Assembly: GCA_941918925.1 (NCBI GenBank)
Contig: OW799233.1
Location: 28,774,421 to 28,838,420 of the forward strand
Direction: 5' to 3'
Source of the DNA: Phyto melanocephala
Taxonomy: Eukaryota > Arthropoda > Insecta > Diptera > Rhinophoridae
Length of the DNA: 64,000 bases
Under the pieces are notes generated by a model. That model was not told where the DNA came from and searched no databases. It worked only from the letters and a program-made list of their open reading frames with translations. Positions within the stretch are counted from its first letter, which is position 1; each line of letters begins with the position of its first letter. This document shows, one piece after another, positions 11,483 through 22,690 of the stretch. Made by a program: the position numbers and the translations under genes.

Positions 11483-11625
11483 TTTGCGATAATACAGACT
11501 GATTTGTAGATGCTTTAAATTTGTCAATCGATATGAGCCTAGATGATGTGCAATCGGCTTTGTCAACTCTGCACCCCATTCTTCCTATTTCTAATGACCA
11601 ATTTTTACCAATTTTTTTTTAGAAA
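11483..11625 (+). pseudogene. Possible continuation of the acidic ORF
   Basis: A frame open except for one TGA reads FVDALNLSIDMSLDDVQSAL followed by STLHPILPISNDQFLPI. It follows the upstream ORF after 36 bp of non-coding sequence, and a candidate acceptor (GGAAAG|GT near 11482) would allow joining with the frame at about 11408. No family was recognised. It is listed because its composition differs from chance frames nearby. Confidence 0.3.
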
Positions 11626-12034
11626 TAAAACTTTCAAACAAAATTTGTTTCTTTTGTCTGAATTATTTTATCAACTAAATTGCTTATTTTGGATTCATCG
11701 TTTTGACATCTTTATTTATGGCGTTTACGCTATTTTTTTTTTTAAATTTTGCAAGGCTTACTTTTTATCATGGAAAGTTAATTATTTATAATAGTGTAAA
11801 GTGTCTGCACTATGCGGTTATGAATGGACTATATACAATTTTTAAACAATACTAAAGTACTTGCTCGATTGCAACCATTGATAATTCGGTATGGTGTGGT
11901 TTATGAGATGGTCGAATTGGTTCACATTTTTTTAAAAATAAGACAAATAACAATGGTGATTGTTATCACAATATGTTATTAAATTGTGTGGTATGGACTT
12001 TCTGTAATTCCAAAGCATTGTCTCCGTGAGGTCT

Positions 12035-12310
12035 GGTTTCAATAAGACGGTGCTATGAGCTATAAAGCACATAAAACAATGGACTTGTTGGCAAATTATT
12101 TAAGTGAGGAATTAAGTCACGTTAATTTGCCACCTGTGTTATGCGTTATCACACATTTAGAATATTTTATCTGGGGATATGTAAAGTTTGAGGTATTTGG
12201 CCAGTTATAACTGACTCTTTGGAAGTCAACATTATTCATGTTATTCGCAAGATACCAGTCGTTGTGATCGAACGAGTTTCCTACAATTGGACCTTCCGAT
12301 TGAACCACTT
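12035..12310 (+). pseudogene. rosa-like (Tc1/mariner-IS630) transposase C-terminal remnant, copy 1
   Basis: Reading across frames gives WFQ-stop-DGAMSYKAHKTMDLLANYL, then LPPVLCVITHLEYFIWGYV, and from about 12220 VITDSLEVNIIHVIRKIP followed by VIERVSYNWTFRLNHF. This matches, in order, the QQDGA.CHTA...WPPRSCDLTPLDFFLWGY...I..LE.NI...I..IP..ML..V..NW..R conserved C-terminal half of IS630-type transposases of the DD41D/rosa type. The catalytic Asp positions are mutated and stops are present. The minus-strand frame over the same interval (12117-12308) is a shadow. Confidence 0.75.
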
Positions 12311-14731
12311 TTTTTCTTCCTAATCCAGATTTTTTTCATTGTTTAAGTCTTCTTTATACTATTTAATGGCTTTGAAAACAGTGGTTATGCCATTTTGACT
12401 GAAATAACAGTTGAAAATTATTATTTTTTTTTTTACCAAGAATATGTTTAGGCTGGCATATAGAACTCATAAATACTATTAAAATAATTTATTATTACTT
12501 AAAACTGTTTATATATTTAGTTGTGAAAAATAACAACTAACATTTGCTCTCAGAGAGGTCAGCGGTTAGGTATAAAATAGATGGTTTGTTTAAGTTTTTT
12601 TTGTATTTGTGTTTATTAGAAATTTTTTTGTTTACGCCGTAGCTAGTAAGGAGGGACCCTCTGTGATGTGCCTTACAGCGCTAGTCGGTAACCTTGCTGG
12701 TCATTACGGCTGTAACATGACATCTAAAATAAAAACTCTATCAGCAAGATACGTGATGTTTCTGTACTGTTCTATTTGGCGTAGAACTAAGGTGACCTTG
12801 GAAAATTTGCCGAAAGGCATGATATCATAAACACGGTATAAGTTTTAGATTAATTAGGCGAAAATTTGGAAGTCATAAAATGGCTTTAAAAAAACTATAT
12901 ACATATGTGGTTATAAATAATATAAAATAAAAATTGTTTGTGAAACTTAAGTGACGATTGCTTAAATGCTTTAGAGCAAATTTTAATCAAAAACCTTTTA
13001 GTGTTTACTTAAAATTCCTCAATGCAATAAAATACTCTAGACCAAGAATCGTTAAAAAGCCAGTGATTTTCTTTTAAGTAAAAGATTTCCTATAAAACAA
13101 TATTCAAAGCGTCAATTAAACTTTGTTTATATTCATTCAAAATATAAGGTCTAATTATCACTAAATGATTCTTAATAAAGACACTTGATGAAGTTTAGTT
13201 ATTGTTTAATCAGGCGTTTAATTCTTCTTATAACAATTAAATCAACTGACTTAATTTTAAAGCATGTATTTGCACTAAGTAAATTTGAGAAAAAAAGCTT
13301 TTTTTTAACAGGAAATAATTAAATTGTCATTTAAGGTTTAAATGTGTGTGGAGAATTGTGTGTGTAAAAGCGTGTATTAAATATTATTTACAAATTAGTA
13401 ATTTCCGGTTTCCTTTAATTTATAATATTTTTTTTCTTATCATGAGTTTTGTTAAAATGTTATTTTAAATTTGCTGGTTGGAATGAAAAAATTGTATGTA
13501 TGAAGATGCACGTGTGTGTATAGCAACTAGATTTAATTTCCGATTTTTTAACAAGTATTTATTTCCTTGACTTCTTTCTGCTTTGCCAAGTAAATGATGT
13601 CAATACACATACACATAACAGAGTAATTTAATTTTTCCAAAATTGTAAAAAAAATGAAAAAAAATCATATAAATGAAAATTTAATTATTATTTAAAACCC
13701 AGTGAAAAGTAAAAAAAGAAAACATGTTTCTTTTTTTGTTGTGGTAGCTTTTGAGTTGGAGACTGTTACCAGCAGTTAAATATGAAAAAGCATGAGCCTT
13801 TAACCTGCATTTGACTTTTTGATATTAAAACTCTTAATATACAATAAGTAACATTAACATGTATGGCATACGAAAGCAAATTAGGGTGGCCCCCTTCATA
13901 TTAGTGATGAACATGAGCTATTTACAAGATGAAAATTAAAAAAAAAAACGGAAATCTTACATAAATATTTTGGAATTTTGTTGTTATCTCCTTTAAAAAT
14001 TAAAAGTCAGTTTAAATTTTATAAACATTATGACAATATGATGGTATGTCACTATATAATAGAGTGTAAGTTTCCTAAATAAGTTAACATTAATGCTGAT
14101 TTTTTATTTTTTTTTGTATTAATAGTTTAATTAAAATTGACACATACGATAAAGCTGATTATGAATTCTGTTTATATTTTGTACAAAATGGCTCTCAACT
14201 TTGATTATTTTTATTTATATTTTTTTGTATACAATATTTTAAGTGGAAAAAATTTTAAAAATTATAATTTTAAAAGCTTAAAAAAGTAAACAAAAGGTAC
14301 AAAAATAAGTTTTGTGAAAAAGAGAAAAAGAAAAATCAAGGACCAAAATAGCCAATGTAAGTAAGGAAAAAAGCTTTAAATATTTATTAACTTTTGCATG
14401 TTTGCTTCTTATGAGAACTGACTGCCCTTTGATGTTCCTTTTTTTAAATTTAATACAAAAACACAAACACGTTGTGATATTAGAAAAATTCTAAACTTTA
14501 GTTATTTATTTATGTTGTGTAAAATTTTTTTCTTCCATTTAATTTCGTCTTAATTGTGACTTTTACCTTGCAGTTAGCTATATTAACTCGCCCTGGAATA
14601 GATTAATTTACTTAGTTTCAAAGTTAGCTGCATTCACTTCTGACACTAATACTCTTAGGATAAACTTTTTGGTAACATTTTTTCACCACTTATATTTAAA
14701 TGTAGGACTACAAAGTTTTTACCTCAACTTC
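12311..14731. other. AT-rich DNA, no gene recognised; slightly GC-richer patch at 12540-12835
   Basis: A 73-codon plus frame (12609-12830) lies in a patch of more balanced composition (GAGAGGTCAGCGG near 12553 through CCGAAAGGCATGATATC near 12825). I could not assign it to any family, protein or RNA. A TTAGGGTGGCC motif near 13885 resembles a transposon end but has no partner. The rest, including the minus frame 14278-14466, is low-complexity. Confidence 0.4.
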
Positions 14732-14735
14732 ATAT

Positions 14736-15266
14736 TGTTACAGATTTATTTTTAAATAGCTTAATTTACATTATAATTTATTTTAGTTGTAGTAGTTTAT
14801 GTTACAGTAGTTTTATTTGTATTAGTTTATTTCGCTGGTTGTTCGAACATGATATTAGGTTGTTATTATGTGTAGCATACTTTTAGGCACTTCTATTATT
14901 CCTGCATATTACTTAACGTCTTAATTTAAATGTAACGGTTTTCGAATGTACTAGAATGTACATACGAGAACTTTGTCGAATGTTACCGAACACCATTATG
15001 TTGCTATAAATAGCCGAACAACACAGCTAACATGATCAGTATAACAGTAGAGCTTGTAAAGCGCGTATCACAGAGAGTTTGATAATAAAATTGTGTAACA
15101 ATAAGTGAAATAAGTAAAATGCTATAAAACAATATCTGAGTGTGTTTAAGTAAATAAAGTGCCCTTTATTTTATAAAGAATTTCAACTGTTTTTGATTGC
15201 AATAAAAGAACTCAAGTTTGATTTAAAGGAAATAAGCCAACATTTGTCAAAGGTGTAAACGTAACA
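14736..15266 (+). mobile_element. Solo LTR of the same gypsy-like family, copy B
   Basis: This 531-bp block runs from TGTTACAGATT to AAACGTAACA and is flanked by ATAT on both sides (14732-14735 and 15267-15270). It is colinear with the reverse complement of 2583-3122. A core promoter-like GCTATAAATAGCC lies at about 15003-15015, with AATAAA at 15153-15158 and 15201-15206, giving a plausible U3-R-U5 order. There is no coding region or second LTR in direct orientation nearby, so it is a solo LTR from intra-element recombination. Copies A and B lie in inverted orientation about 11.6 kb apart. Confidence 0.85.
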
Positions 15267-15270
15267 ATAT

Positions 15271-16370
15271 ATTCCGTGAATAGTGTGGACAAGAATTTCC
15301 TAGAAGAAAAAAATTTCGAGCATGGAACTAGTGTAAATATCAACGAAAACATGTAGCACTCTAGATCAAAGAAAACCATGCTCGAAAAAGTGTGACTCTA
15401 ACAAAATTTACAATAACTTTGACTGCATACATAAAGATATTACTTTTTCTTTGATCCACCCTAATATATATGCCTTCTACACGTTCATTTTTACCACAAT
15501 GACAAATTGGTTTCAAATTCCAATCACGTTTAAAGAGCAAGAAAAAAATATTGGAAAAATAGCGAAAAACAAGAAAATATGGTAAGAATTCTTTTATAGA
15601 CGTATTCTTAATGTGCTATGGTATGTAAGTATGTATAAATATGTATATTTTATTATGTGTGTGTGTGTGTGTAAGTATGGGAATATAAAAGGAAACTTAC
15701 ATATATGTTAAATTCTATAAATTGTTTGTATGTTTATTATAAGAATTGTAAGAAGAAATATAATTTCACGGTTAATAGGGTGGTATCAATTTAACAAATT
15801 CTTGATAAGAAAAATAAAGTGTTTTTTATTTTTTTTGGGAATTTCTGATGCAGAATCGCTAGTTTTGGTATTTGTAGTTTGTGTAGTTGGCTGGTGTGGG
15901 CAAAGATTCTTTAGTGGCTGGACTTTATGGCAGAAGACGAGCAATTGTAAACAGGCTCACATGAAACTCAAACTTGTTTATTGCAGAGGATTAGTTAGGT
16001 CACTTGAATATAATATATTATAATCTGATAATAATAATTTGAGCTCCCTGAAGGCCTTAAAGGTGGATATTTGCCTAATGAAGACTTATGTAGATAAAAG
16101 CATAAGAAGTGAACGCTTGCGGGACTCAGTAAAGTAACTAATCGGAAATAAGTGAGGGAACAAGAATACTGAAAAAGAATCCGTAATACTGAATATGAAC
16201 AAAATAACGTCGCATTTTAATTAGAATATTAAAAAGGTACCAAGTTGTTAATTTACGTAAAAAAATTAAGGGACTTTTTTCTCTTTTTTTTTTGGTAAAA
16301 TTTTAAAAGTAATTAAATAATTATACAATACCAAAAATTTAAAATGAAAAAAAAAACATTTCTTGTCTCA
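15271..16370. other. AT-rich DNA with a hairpin and a GT microsatellite
   Basis: A perfect 12-bp inverted repeat, TTTCGAGCATGG (15314-15325) and CCATGCTCGAAA (15376-15387), has a 50-bp spacer and may be the residue of a small element. A (GT)n run lies at 15656-15672. The 97-codon frame 15730-16023 has no recognised domain. Confidence 0.5.
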
Positions 16371-16371
16371 G

Positions 16372-16405
16372 ACGGGATTCGAACCCAGGTTGGCTTTAAC
16401 GAATA
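16372..16405 (-). other. tRNA-like B box, truncated SINE or tRNA fragment
   Basis: On the minus strand AACCTGGGTTCGAATCCCGT contains GGTTCGAATCC, a perfect RNA polymerase III B box as in a tRNA T-arm, and is followed by an oligo-T run (a Pol III stop) about 15 bp on. No A box or cloverleaf could be found upstream. It is therefore read as the 3' part of a tRNA-derived sequence, not a functional tRNA. Confidence 0.45.
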
Positions 16406-17199
16406 TAAAAGTTTATATGGATGTATTTTAAAACAACAAGGTGATCAGTTGTTTATAAACACATTTCTGTGATTTTAAATACCGATCTGCTGTTGATTGT
16501 TTGTGATCGTAAATAAGAGACGCAAACGAATACTGTCAAAATACACGAAATGAAAAACCTTTAGTGTATATATTCGCTCTGTGAAGGGAATAAAAAGATA
16601 ACAATTATAGTTTTTGCCCTAATATATGTTTTTGCGTAATCACATGTAAACGTTCATAAGTATGTACGTTCGTATGTATGATAACATATAAACAAAAAAC
16701 CGCCTTGTGCTTCAGGAAAAGCAGATGAAAATGTAGAAAAACACTTGAGCATCTAAGCACGCACTTAAAGAGGAAGACGAGTGCGTAACGTTAAGAAATA
16801 TAGCCTCAAGTTTACAAGTATTTGCATCCTTGTGTATGTGTGCTGGCATGACTGAATTGTATGGTAACACACATGAAGTTGCTAATATATGGGAAATGAT
16901 TCCGGTTTGCTTTTCTTTTCTACAAGACTGAGAATTTTTTGCTTTGAAAAAATTTCAATGTCTTAGTAAATTTTTAAATATTACAAAATGGATTATAAGG
17001 GCTATATAAATATCATTGTTAGTGAATGTATTGCTTTATATATAGGAAAAGATACGCAGATTTTTTAATTTGATTAGTCATGGTTAGATTTAAAAGTGTT
17101 TAGAAAAGTGAGAGGCAAAATGATTTTAAATAATAGTCATAAATGGGCTTCTGCAAGCTTTTTTGTTTAAATATTGGGTTGCTTAAAACAAAAAAAGTA

Positions 17200-17431
17200 T
17201 GTATATTTATATGTATGTATGTAGGTTGGGTAAAACAGGCAACTGTTGTGCATCTCACTTGGGTCCATCATATTAATCCCTTTATGATACCTGAATATAA
17301 GAGAAAGAATAGAATAGAAAAGAAAGAGAAGTAGACCAATCCAGAGCCTCTGTCGAAAGTCGAACCTGTACCCCGCAACCCTCAGATTAGCAAACCAGCA
17401 TACTACTGACCAGGCCACTGGACCACCCTGT
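17200..17431 (-). mobile_element. tRNA-derived SINE
   Basis: On the minus strand from about 17431 the sequence reads GGTGGTCCAGTGGCCTGGTC, with an A-box-like TGGCCTGGTCAG (plus 17406-17417). About 40 bp later comes a degenerate B box GGTTCGACTTT (plus 17355-17365). The intervening loop contains TTTGCTAATC, recalling a tRNA-Ser(GCT) anticodon loop, but the stem pairs poorly. A pyrimidine-rich tract follows, and the element ends in a CATACATA-type microsatellite (plus 17213-17222). A tRNA-related head, unrelated body and simple-repeat tail is the canonical SINE layout. The parental tRNA is uncertain. Confidence 0.65.
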
Positions 17432-18403
17432 ATCTCTTAAATAACAGTAAATGTAAAACATGCATTTAGTTTATATATAATATAAAAGTGTTTTCACACT
17501 TTATGCTAAAACCTGGCTTTAACATTGAAACTATTAAATAACAGCTGATTTTACGTTTACTCTACAAGTTTAATTAAAACAGGTTTAATAATAAATAGTA
17601 CTTCTTAATACTTTTGTTATATCATTTATTTGTCATACTGTAATTTTTTGTTTGTTTCAACATCTAAGAAGTTTTTATAATGCTTTTTAAAAGAGAAGTT
17701 TTTTATTTATTTTAAAATTACTAAGTTACTTTTTTCGGTGCTGCTGCTGCATGCATGGTTTTTACTTGGTAAAATATTTTTTTGAACTTGATAGCACTGA
17801 ATTAAGTAGATCGAAAACAAAGTTGTTTTTCATAAAATCTACGTAAAACAAAATCAAGAAAGCGTTTAAGATGGTTTTAACCAAGTTGTTTTGTATGATA
17901 AAAACCAGGTTTTAATGATTGTTTTTAACATTTAAACCAAATTTTTGTATTAGAACCTTAACAGTGAAAGCACTATAACAATTGCTTAATAAAAATTAAA
18001 ATCAAGGCAAATGTACTCATCAGGTAATCGCAGATTGGAGGATATTTTCATGTTTATATTTTTTATATATATGAAGAGTGACATTAAGAAAAATGAAAGA
18101 CTACAAAGCTAATTATTTTTCATTTATAGACTTTGACATCAAAAAAGTCAAAAATGAGTAAAACATTAGATCCACCTAACAAATTTGCGATGAATTGAAG
18201 AAAACATCCAATTCAACATTAAAACTTCGCCACTCCGTTTCTATTGGTTGTGTGATATATTTAGAAATTTGTTTTATTGCACTATTTTGAACCTTTATTG
18301 GTCACACATTTGTCCTTTTGATCCATTTATGGAAAAGTAATGTAAAATTGTCAATCCCAAATAATATTTTTTTTACCAATAAAGCTGTTTACTTATATAC
18401 GTA
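17432..18403. other. AT-rich DNA with one CAAGGC-core motif
   Basis: No gene was recognised. ATCAAGGCAAATGTACTCAT followed by CAGGTAATCG (18001-18032) matches the terminal core of the TIR family clustered at 59.2-63.8 kb. No partner end was found nearby, so it is a single residual end. Confidence 0.45.
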
Positions 18404-18700
18404 CTAGCTTGTACCCGCGACTTCGTCTGCGTAGTTATCGGGATAAAAAGTACACTTAGTATTAACAACAAAAATAAAAATATTTACAACAAAAACAACC
18501 CGTTTAGGATGTGTGATGATGAGTTTGCCAACGACGTCGCATCATTATCGTGATAAAAAATAGCATATGTGTTAATCTAGGTTGCTATCTATCAATGTAC
18601 CGAATTTCATTTGGTTCCGTTCAGCCGTTTTTGCGTGATTGAGTAACAAATATCCGAACATCCAAACATATAAACATTCAGATTTATTATATTAGTACGA
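18404..18700 (-). mobile_element. Short non-autonomous Helitron, 297 bp
   Basis: On the minus strand the element begins TCGTACTAATATAATAAATC and ends GCAGACGAAGTCGCGGGTAC followed by AAGCTAG, then T. Host A precedes TC and host T follows CTAG, the A|TC...CTAG|T structure of Helitrons. A GC-rich imperfect hairpin (CGCGACTTCGTCTGCG on plus, 18417-18432) lies just inside the 3' end, as expected. The 5' part carries TCACGCAAAAACGGCTGAAC, a phrase common to insect Helitron heads. No Rep/helicase coding is present. Confidence 0.75.
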
Positions 18701-19755
18701 TTGGCTGTTTCATATATTTTAATAAATTGATTTCTTTTTGGTTGTTTTTTTTACTAAATTGAGTCATCTGTTTTATATCTTAAACATTTAAAACGTACTA
18801 TAAAAATGAGGGAGAACTTTTATATTAAGAAGGAGGAAACAAAATCAAAATATGCCTTTCTTTCTTATATTTATGTAATTTTTTAAATAATTAATATAAA
18901 TTTAATTTTGCATGGTACAACGCAAAGTAAAACAAATTCCATTCAACCGCTCTTCTGACCCCGACAAAGTTCTAGCATTGTACTTTTTAGCAAATAGATT
19001 TTAATATTATCTGCCACAATAAGTCTTTCATTTATTTTATCACTTTTAGTGTATCACTCTTCCTTTTCCCATCAGTAGCATTTTTGGTTCTTATTAGGAA
19101 ATTGTTGTCAAAAGTAGCTCAAACTAAATTTAAACCAAAAAGACATAACACTTTTCTAGAAACCACATCAAAAGAATTTTTTTTTAGGGGGATGGATACC
19201 TTTTTTTTCTTCTCTTTTACTATTGACCTTGTGCTTGAAAAAATAAACTTATGTAGTAGATAATAATACAAAATTTAAAGCCTGCAACAATTATAAAACT
19301 GTAAGTATGCTAACAAAAATATTTTTTTTTGTATTGAAAGTGCCACAGACTTTCATTTGATCCTGTTCATCAATCGTTTAAATAAATTTTTCGACTTTTA
19401 CAAAATGCTTAATACTCGGAAATTTATAGTTTTATAAATATGTCATACAATGAGTTTTTTTTATGGGATTTATCACTTATTCTGCTCCGATCATATCTTT
19501 TGTTGGCTAAGCCAAAGTTGTTTAATAAGACAAAGAAGATAACAGTGAAGCACAGAAAGATTTGGGATTATATATGTAATAGTTTCCTTGATATCTTAAA
19601 AAGTACATTTTATTTATGTAGGGTGCGCGATTTAAAATTTACAATTAGAACTACCAAAAGCGTTGAGGTTGTAAGATAGAATTTCCTTAATTTTTATTTT
19701 TAGGTTTATGTTTGACATTTGTTAAATGTAACTCTATTCACTTAAGAAAAATTGG
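18701..19755. other. AT-rich DNA, no gene recognised
   Basis: A 79-codon plus frame (19440-19679) is basic and low in complexity and gives no recognisable domain. No element ends were detected. Confidence 0.5.
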
Positions 19756-19759
19756 GATA

Positions 19760-19960
19760 TATTCAAAACACACTTCCAAAGTGGCATTTTGACACAAACT
19801 GTGAAAAATTTACATAGAAATTGTTTATAACAAGGCCGTATCCATTATATTTTAGTGCGCTCAAATGAAAACATTGCTGCTGTAGCTGATAATTTGCAAG
19901 AACATCCATTAACATCAATAAATTGGGTTGATCGGATGGGGTACTAGCGAGCCAATCGTG
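19760..19960 (+). pseudogene. rosa-like transposase remnant, N-terminal half, copy 2
   Basis: In one frame 19853-19925 reads VRSNENIAAVADNLQEHPLT, matching the VRS.ENIAAVAESV.E.P..S linker between the helix-turn-helix domain and the catalytic core of IS630/rosa-type transposases. Upstream VKNLHRNCL and SIHYI fit the preceding KFE.TGS...D segment across a frameshift. No ends were recognised. The minus-strand frame 19763-19981 is a shadow. Confidence 0.6.
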
Positions 19961-20178
19961 GTACTTAGTTATATAAATCATAGTGTGTTACAACGAAAAT
20001 GTTCTTCCTTTTCAATTAAACTAGAAACGGTAAAACTAATTAGTACGCTATTTTTAGTCGATTTAAATTTAAAATGGCCTACCTTGTATTGAATTTATCA
20101 CAACTACTGTTATTTTTCATATCATTTAAGGCTCAACTAAGTAATTTGAATAATTTATGTATTACAATGCTCTGTATA

Positions 20179-20552
20179 TGTGACAGCGCACAGAGAAAGG
20201 GACCTAAGGGTAAAAACAGGTTTTGTTGAGGAGAGCAATTTTAAAGATTAAATGATTTTTCTATTTTTTTAAATATAGAAAAATAGAAAAATATAGAAAA
20301 AATAAATTTTTTGTAGTTTCGTAAAATCAAGTTATTTTGAGAATTTAGTAGGGGAAAAATGAAAATAAATAAATTTCACCGTTAGGTCTCTTTCTATTTG
20401 CGCTTAGAATCTTTTATAAAACGCTCATATCTGTGGGAGGGAATACTTCTGGGGCATGGAATCGGTCTCATTCGATGCTCAGATGTTGTCCACATAAAAA
20501 GTGCAAATTGTTTTTTTTTACCCTTAGGTCACCTTCTCTATGCGCTGTCACA
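20179..20552 (+). mobile_element. Stowaway-like MITE (TA target), 374 bp, copy 1
   Basis: The ends TGTGACAGCGCA and TGCGCTGTCACA are perfect inverted repeats flanked by TA (20177-20178 and 20553-20554). The inverted repeat continues imperfectly for about 35 bp (AGAGAAAGGGACCTAAGGGT and its complement). TA duplication suggests the Tc1/mariner superfamily. A second copy begins at 47435. Two short plus-strand frames inside (20398-20583, 20433-20639) are chance. Confidence 0.8.
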
Positions 20553-20921
20553 TATGCGAAAAAAAACTATTCATTTTGTATGAGAAGAAAAAATGTCCGT
20601 ATGCATGGTGCCTCATGGATACTTTTAAGAAAAATTTAGAAAAACTATACAGAAGAAGCATATACAAACATTAAAAAAATATTAGCCAAATCGATTTCCG
20701 TAAAAGCTCAATTTGGATTATTACAAATATTAAAGACAAAATTAGACAATTCGGTCTGGCCCTTTCCCGATTTTAGATAAATTAAAAAAGTGAGTGTAAA
20801 AGTAGGCCAATTTTTCTTTCTATCAAAACCTAGGTTATGTTATGAGTAACATAAAAAATTAGTGAAATTTTCATTATTATTATTTTATTATTATTATTAT
20901 TTGAACATTTTTATTTATAAT

Positions 20922-21445
20922 GCTCTAAACACATAGACGACAGCAGACAGCAAGCAGCAATATGTCAAAAATAAAATCCATGTGTTTAAGTGAAAACGAT
21001 TATTTTGACGGCAGCACAGCAGCACGACTGCACAACTGCATTTGCTGCTGCTGCCAACTTAGGCTATTTTCTATTTTGACGGGCAGCAAGAACAAATATA
21101 GTGTTGCCATTATATATATTAAATTGGAAAAAAAGAAAAAAAACTTATTTTTGATATTAAACATAAAAGAACATTACAAAAATACAATAAAGAAATAAGT
21201 GTATGTGTTTTTATAGTTTTTCGTGATATTATTACATTTTTTTTATCAATAACTTTAATATTATTCATTATAAAATAAATATGCGGCATCCCTGAAATTT
21301 GTATTGCTAAAATGGACATCAGCTGATTATTATGTTGGTGCTGTCTTCAAAATAATTATGAAGCTGACTTCAGAGCAGCATTTGAAGTTGGCAGCATTTG
21401 AAGCCTTGAAGTTGTGAAGTCTGCTGGCGTCTATGTGTTTAGAGC
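20922..21445. mobile_element. TIR element with CAG/CTG-rich subterminal DNA, 524 bp
   Basis: GCTCTAAACACATAGACG at 20922 recurs in inverse at 21428-21445, and the match continues into CAGCAGAC on both sides, giving about 27 bp with one mismatch. Subterminal sequence is rich in CAGC/GCTG triplets (20944-20960, 21012-21060, 21370-21420), unlike the surrounding DNA. The flanks TTTATAAT and TTAAGAAT agree at 6 of 8 bases, a weak hint of an 8-bp hAT-type duplication. No transposase was recognised in the frames 20962-21198 or 21119-21319. Confidence 0.7.
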
Positions 21446-22039
21446 TTAAGAATCTGCCGTACTCTGGTACGTATGTTTATGTATGATATAAAATCACTCA
21501 TACGCCCCGCCTCTCTAAATGTGAAATAATTTGTTAGAAATGATGTGCTTAAAACTGACTGCAAAATCGTGCAAAATATCATTAACAATTCATGTAAAAA
21601 TACATCTTAGCTCTGTTACCTTTAAAAATGATACTTTAAGTCTAGCGGGTTCAAATCACATGCCCTTCCGAAAAAATCATACCAACAAATTATTAATGCA
21701 AAATCTTCTTTGACATTAATTGTTTGAGACGTATCGCAATTCTTCAACCTTATTCATATTATTCTATTTATTCGAAATAATTTAATTTTTTATCGTTACT
21801 CCTGTTAGAAACATAAGGCTTTCACAAAGGCTTTTTATCATTTGCCACTGTTGTCTTCGCTATTTCCCATGTTATATATTTTTTAAATAATAATTTTTCG
21901 AGTATTGTGCATCTCTAAGTGTTCCTTGGTCGATCACGAATTCTTGAGCTTTGCGAATTCTACCTCAGCGCTACTCTTGAGAGACGATCGGGATTTTTTC
22001 TGATGGTAGTTTTTAGTGTCTAATCCTGAGCTGATTGCA
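21446..22039. other. AT-rich DNA, no gene recognised
   Basis: The 60-codon frame 21531-21713 has no recognised domain. The stretch 21920-22010 is more balanced in composition (AGAGACGATCGGGA) and may be upstream sequence of the decayed Jockey element that follows. Confidence 0.4.
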
Positions 22040-22690
22040 GAAGAGTGTAGATACATGAGTTTCATTTGTAGATGTAATAATAGCGTGAATTACGTCTTAA
22101 ACGTTTAAAATCTTGATAGACTGAAAACTGTCTTCGACCTTAAAATTTTATTAGATTCTAAACTTTAGCTTATTACACATATCTCTGTTACTGTTAACAA
22201 AGCACGTGCAGTTCTTGGACTTATAAAATGTTGGGTTAAGAATTTTACTGTCCCTGATATAACAAAACAGTTGTATACTTCCCTGGTCAGGCCTATCCTT
22301 GAGTTTAGTTTAATTATTTGGGATCTAATGTATAATGCTTGTAAAAATAGTATTGAATCTGTGCAAAAATAATTCCTCTTATTTGATTTCTAGGCCTACA
22401 ATAGAATCTGTAAAATCTGCCTTCTTATACTAGTATTAAATCTGTGCAAAAATAATTCTTTTTATTTTGTTCCTAGGTCTACAATAGAATCTGTAAAACC
22501 TGCCTTCTTAAATATACTAGTAGTCTTGCTCTTATAAAGCTGCCAATGCTACGAAGTATGTATCTAATGTACCATCTTATTTAACACGTTATTTTTATCT
22601 ATCATCTATTAAAGTTTTCAGATCAAATTGTGGCAACTCTGATCCGTTTTTAAGAATTTGTAATCTGTTTAATAAAGTTTGAAAATGTAT
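22040..22690 (+). pseudogene. Jockey-like non-LTR retrotransposon RT, C-terminal remnant
   Basis: Read through stops and frameshifts, 22050-22330 gives RYMSFICR..., LLDSKL, HIS, NKARAVLGLIKCWVKNF, then LYTSLVRPILEFSLIIW and IESVQK. This is the thumb region typical of Jockey-superfamily reverse transcriptases (DLGVLLDSKL.F..HI...NKA...LG.I...LY.SLVRP.LEY...VW.P......IE.VQ..F). Further on, KLPML and SDPFLRICNLFNKV (22640-22680) match the extreme C-terminus. An 83-bp tandem duplication (22358-22440 and 22441-22523) lies in the IESVQK region and shifts the frame. Confidence 0.8.
22358..22523. repeat. 83-bp tandem duplication inside the Jockey remnant
   Basis: Each copy starts TCTGTGCAAAAATAATTC and contains CTACAATAGAATCTGTAAAA. 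The copies (period 83) have diverged at several positions, so the duplication is not recent. It arose after insertion or in a dead lineage, because 83 is not a multiple of three. Confidence 0.75.

Noticed and set aside
12117..12308. 63-codon minus-strand frame
   Set aside because: Antisense to the rosa-like transposase C-terminus, which is readable on the plus strand.
2583..15266. One full-length LTR retrotransposon between the two LTRs
   Set aside because: The LTRs are in inverted orientation, each has its own ATAT duplication, and no gag-pol sequence lies between them.
17331..17431. Functional tRNA-Ser(GCT) on the minus strand
   Set aside because: Anticodon and T stems do not pair properly and the B box is degenerate; a SINE body and simple-repeat tail follow.
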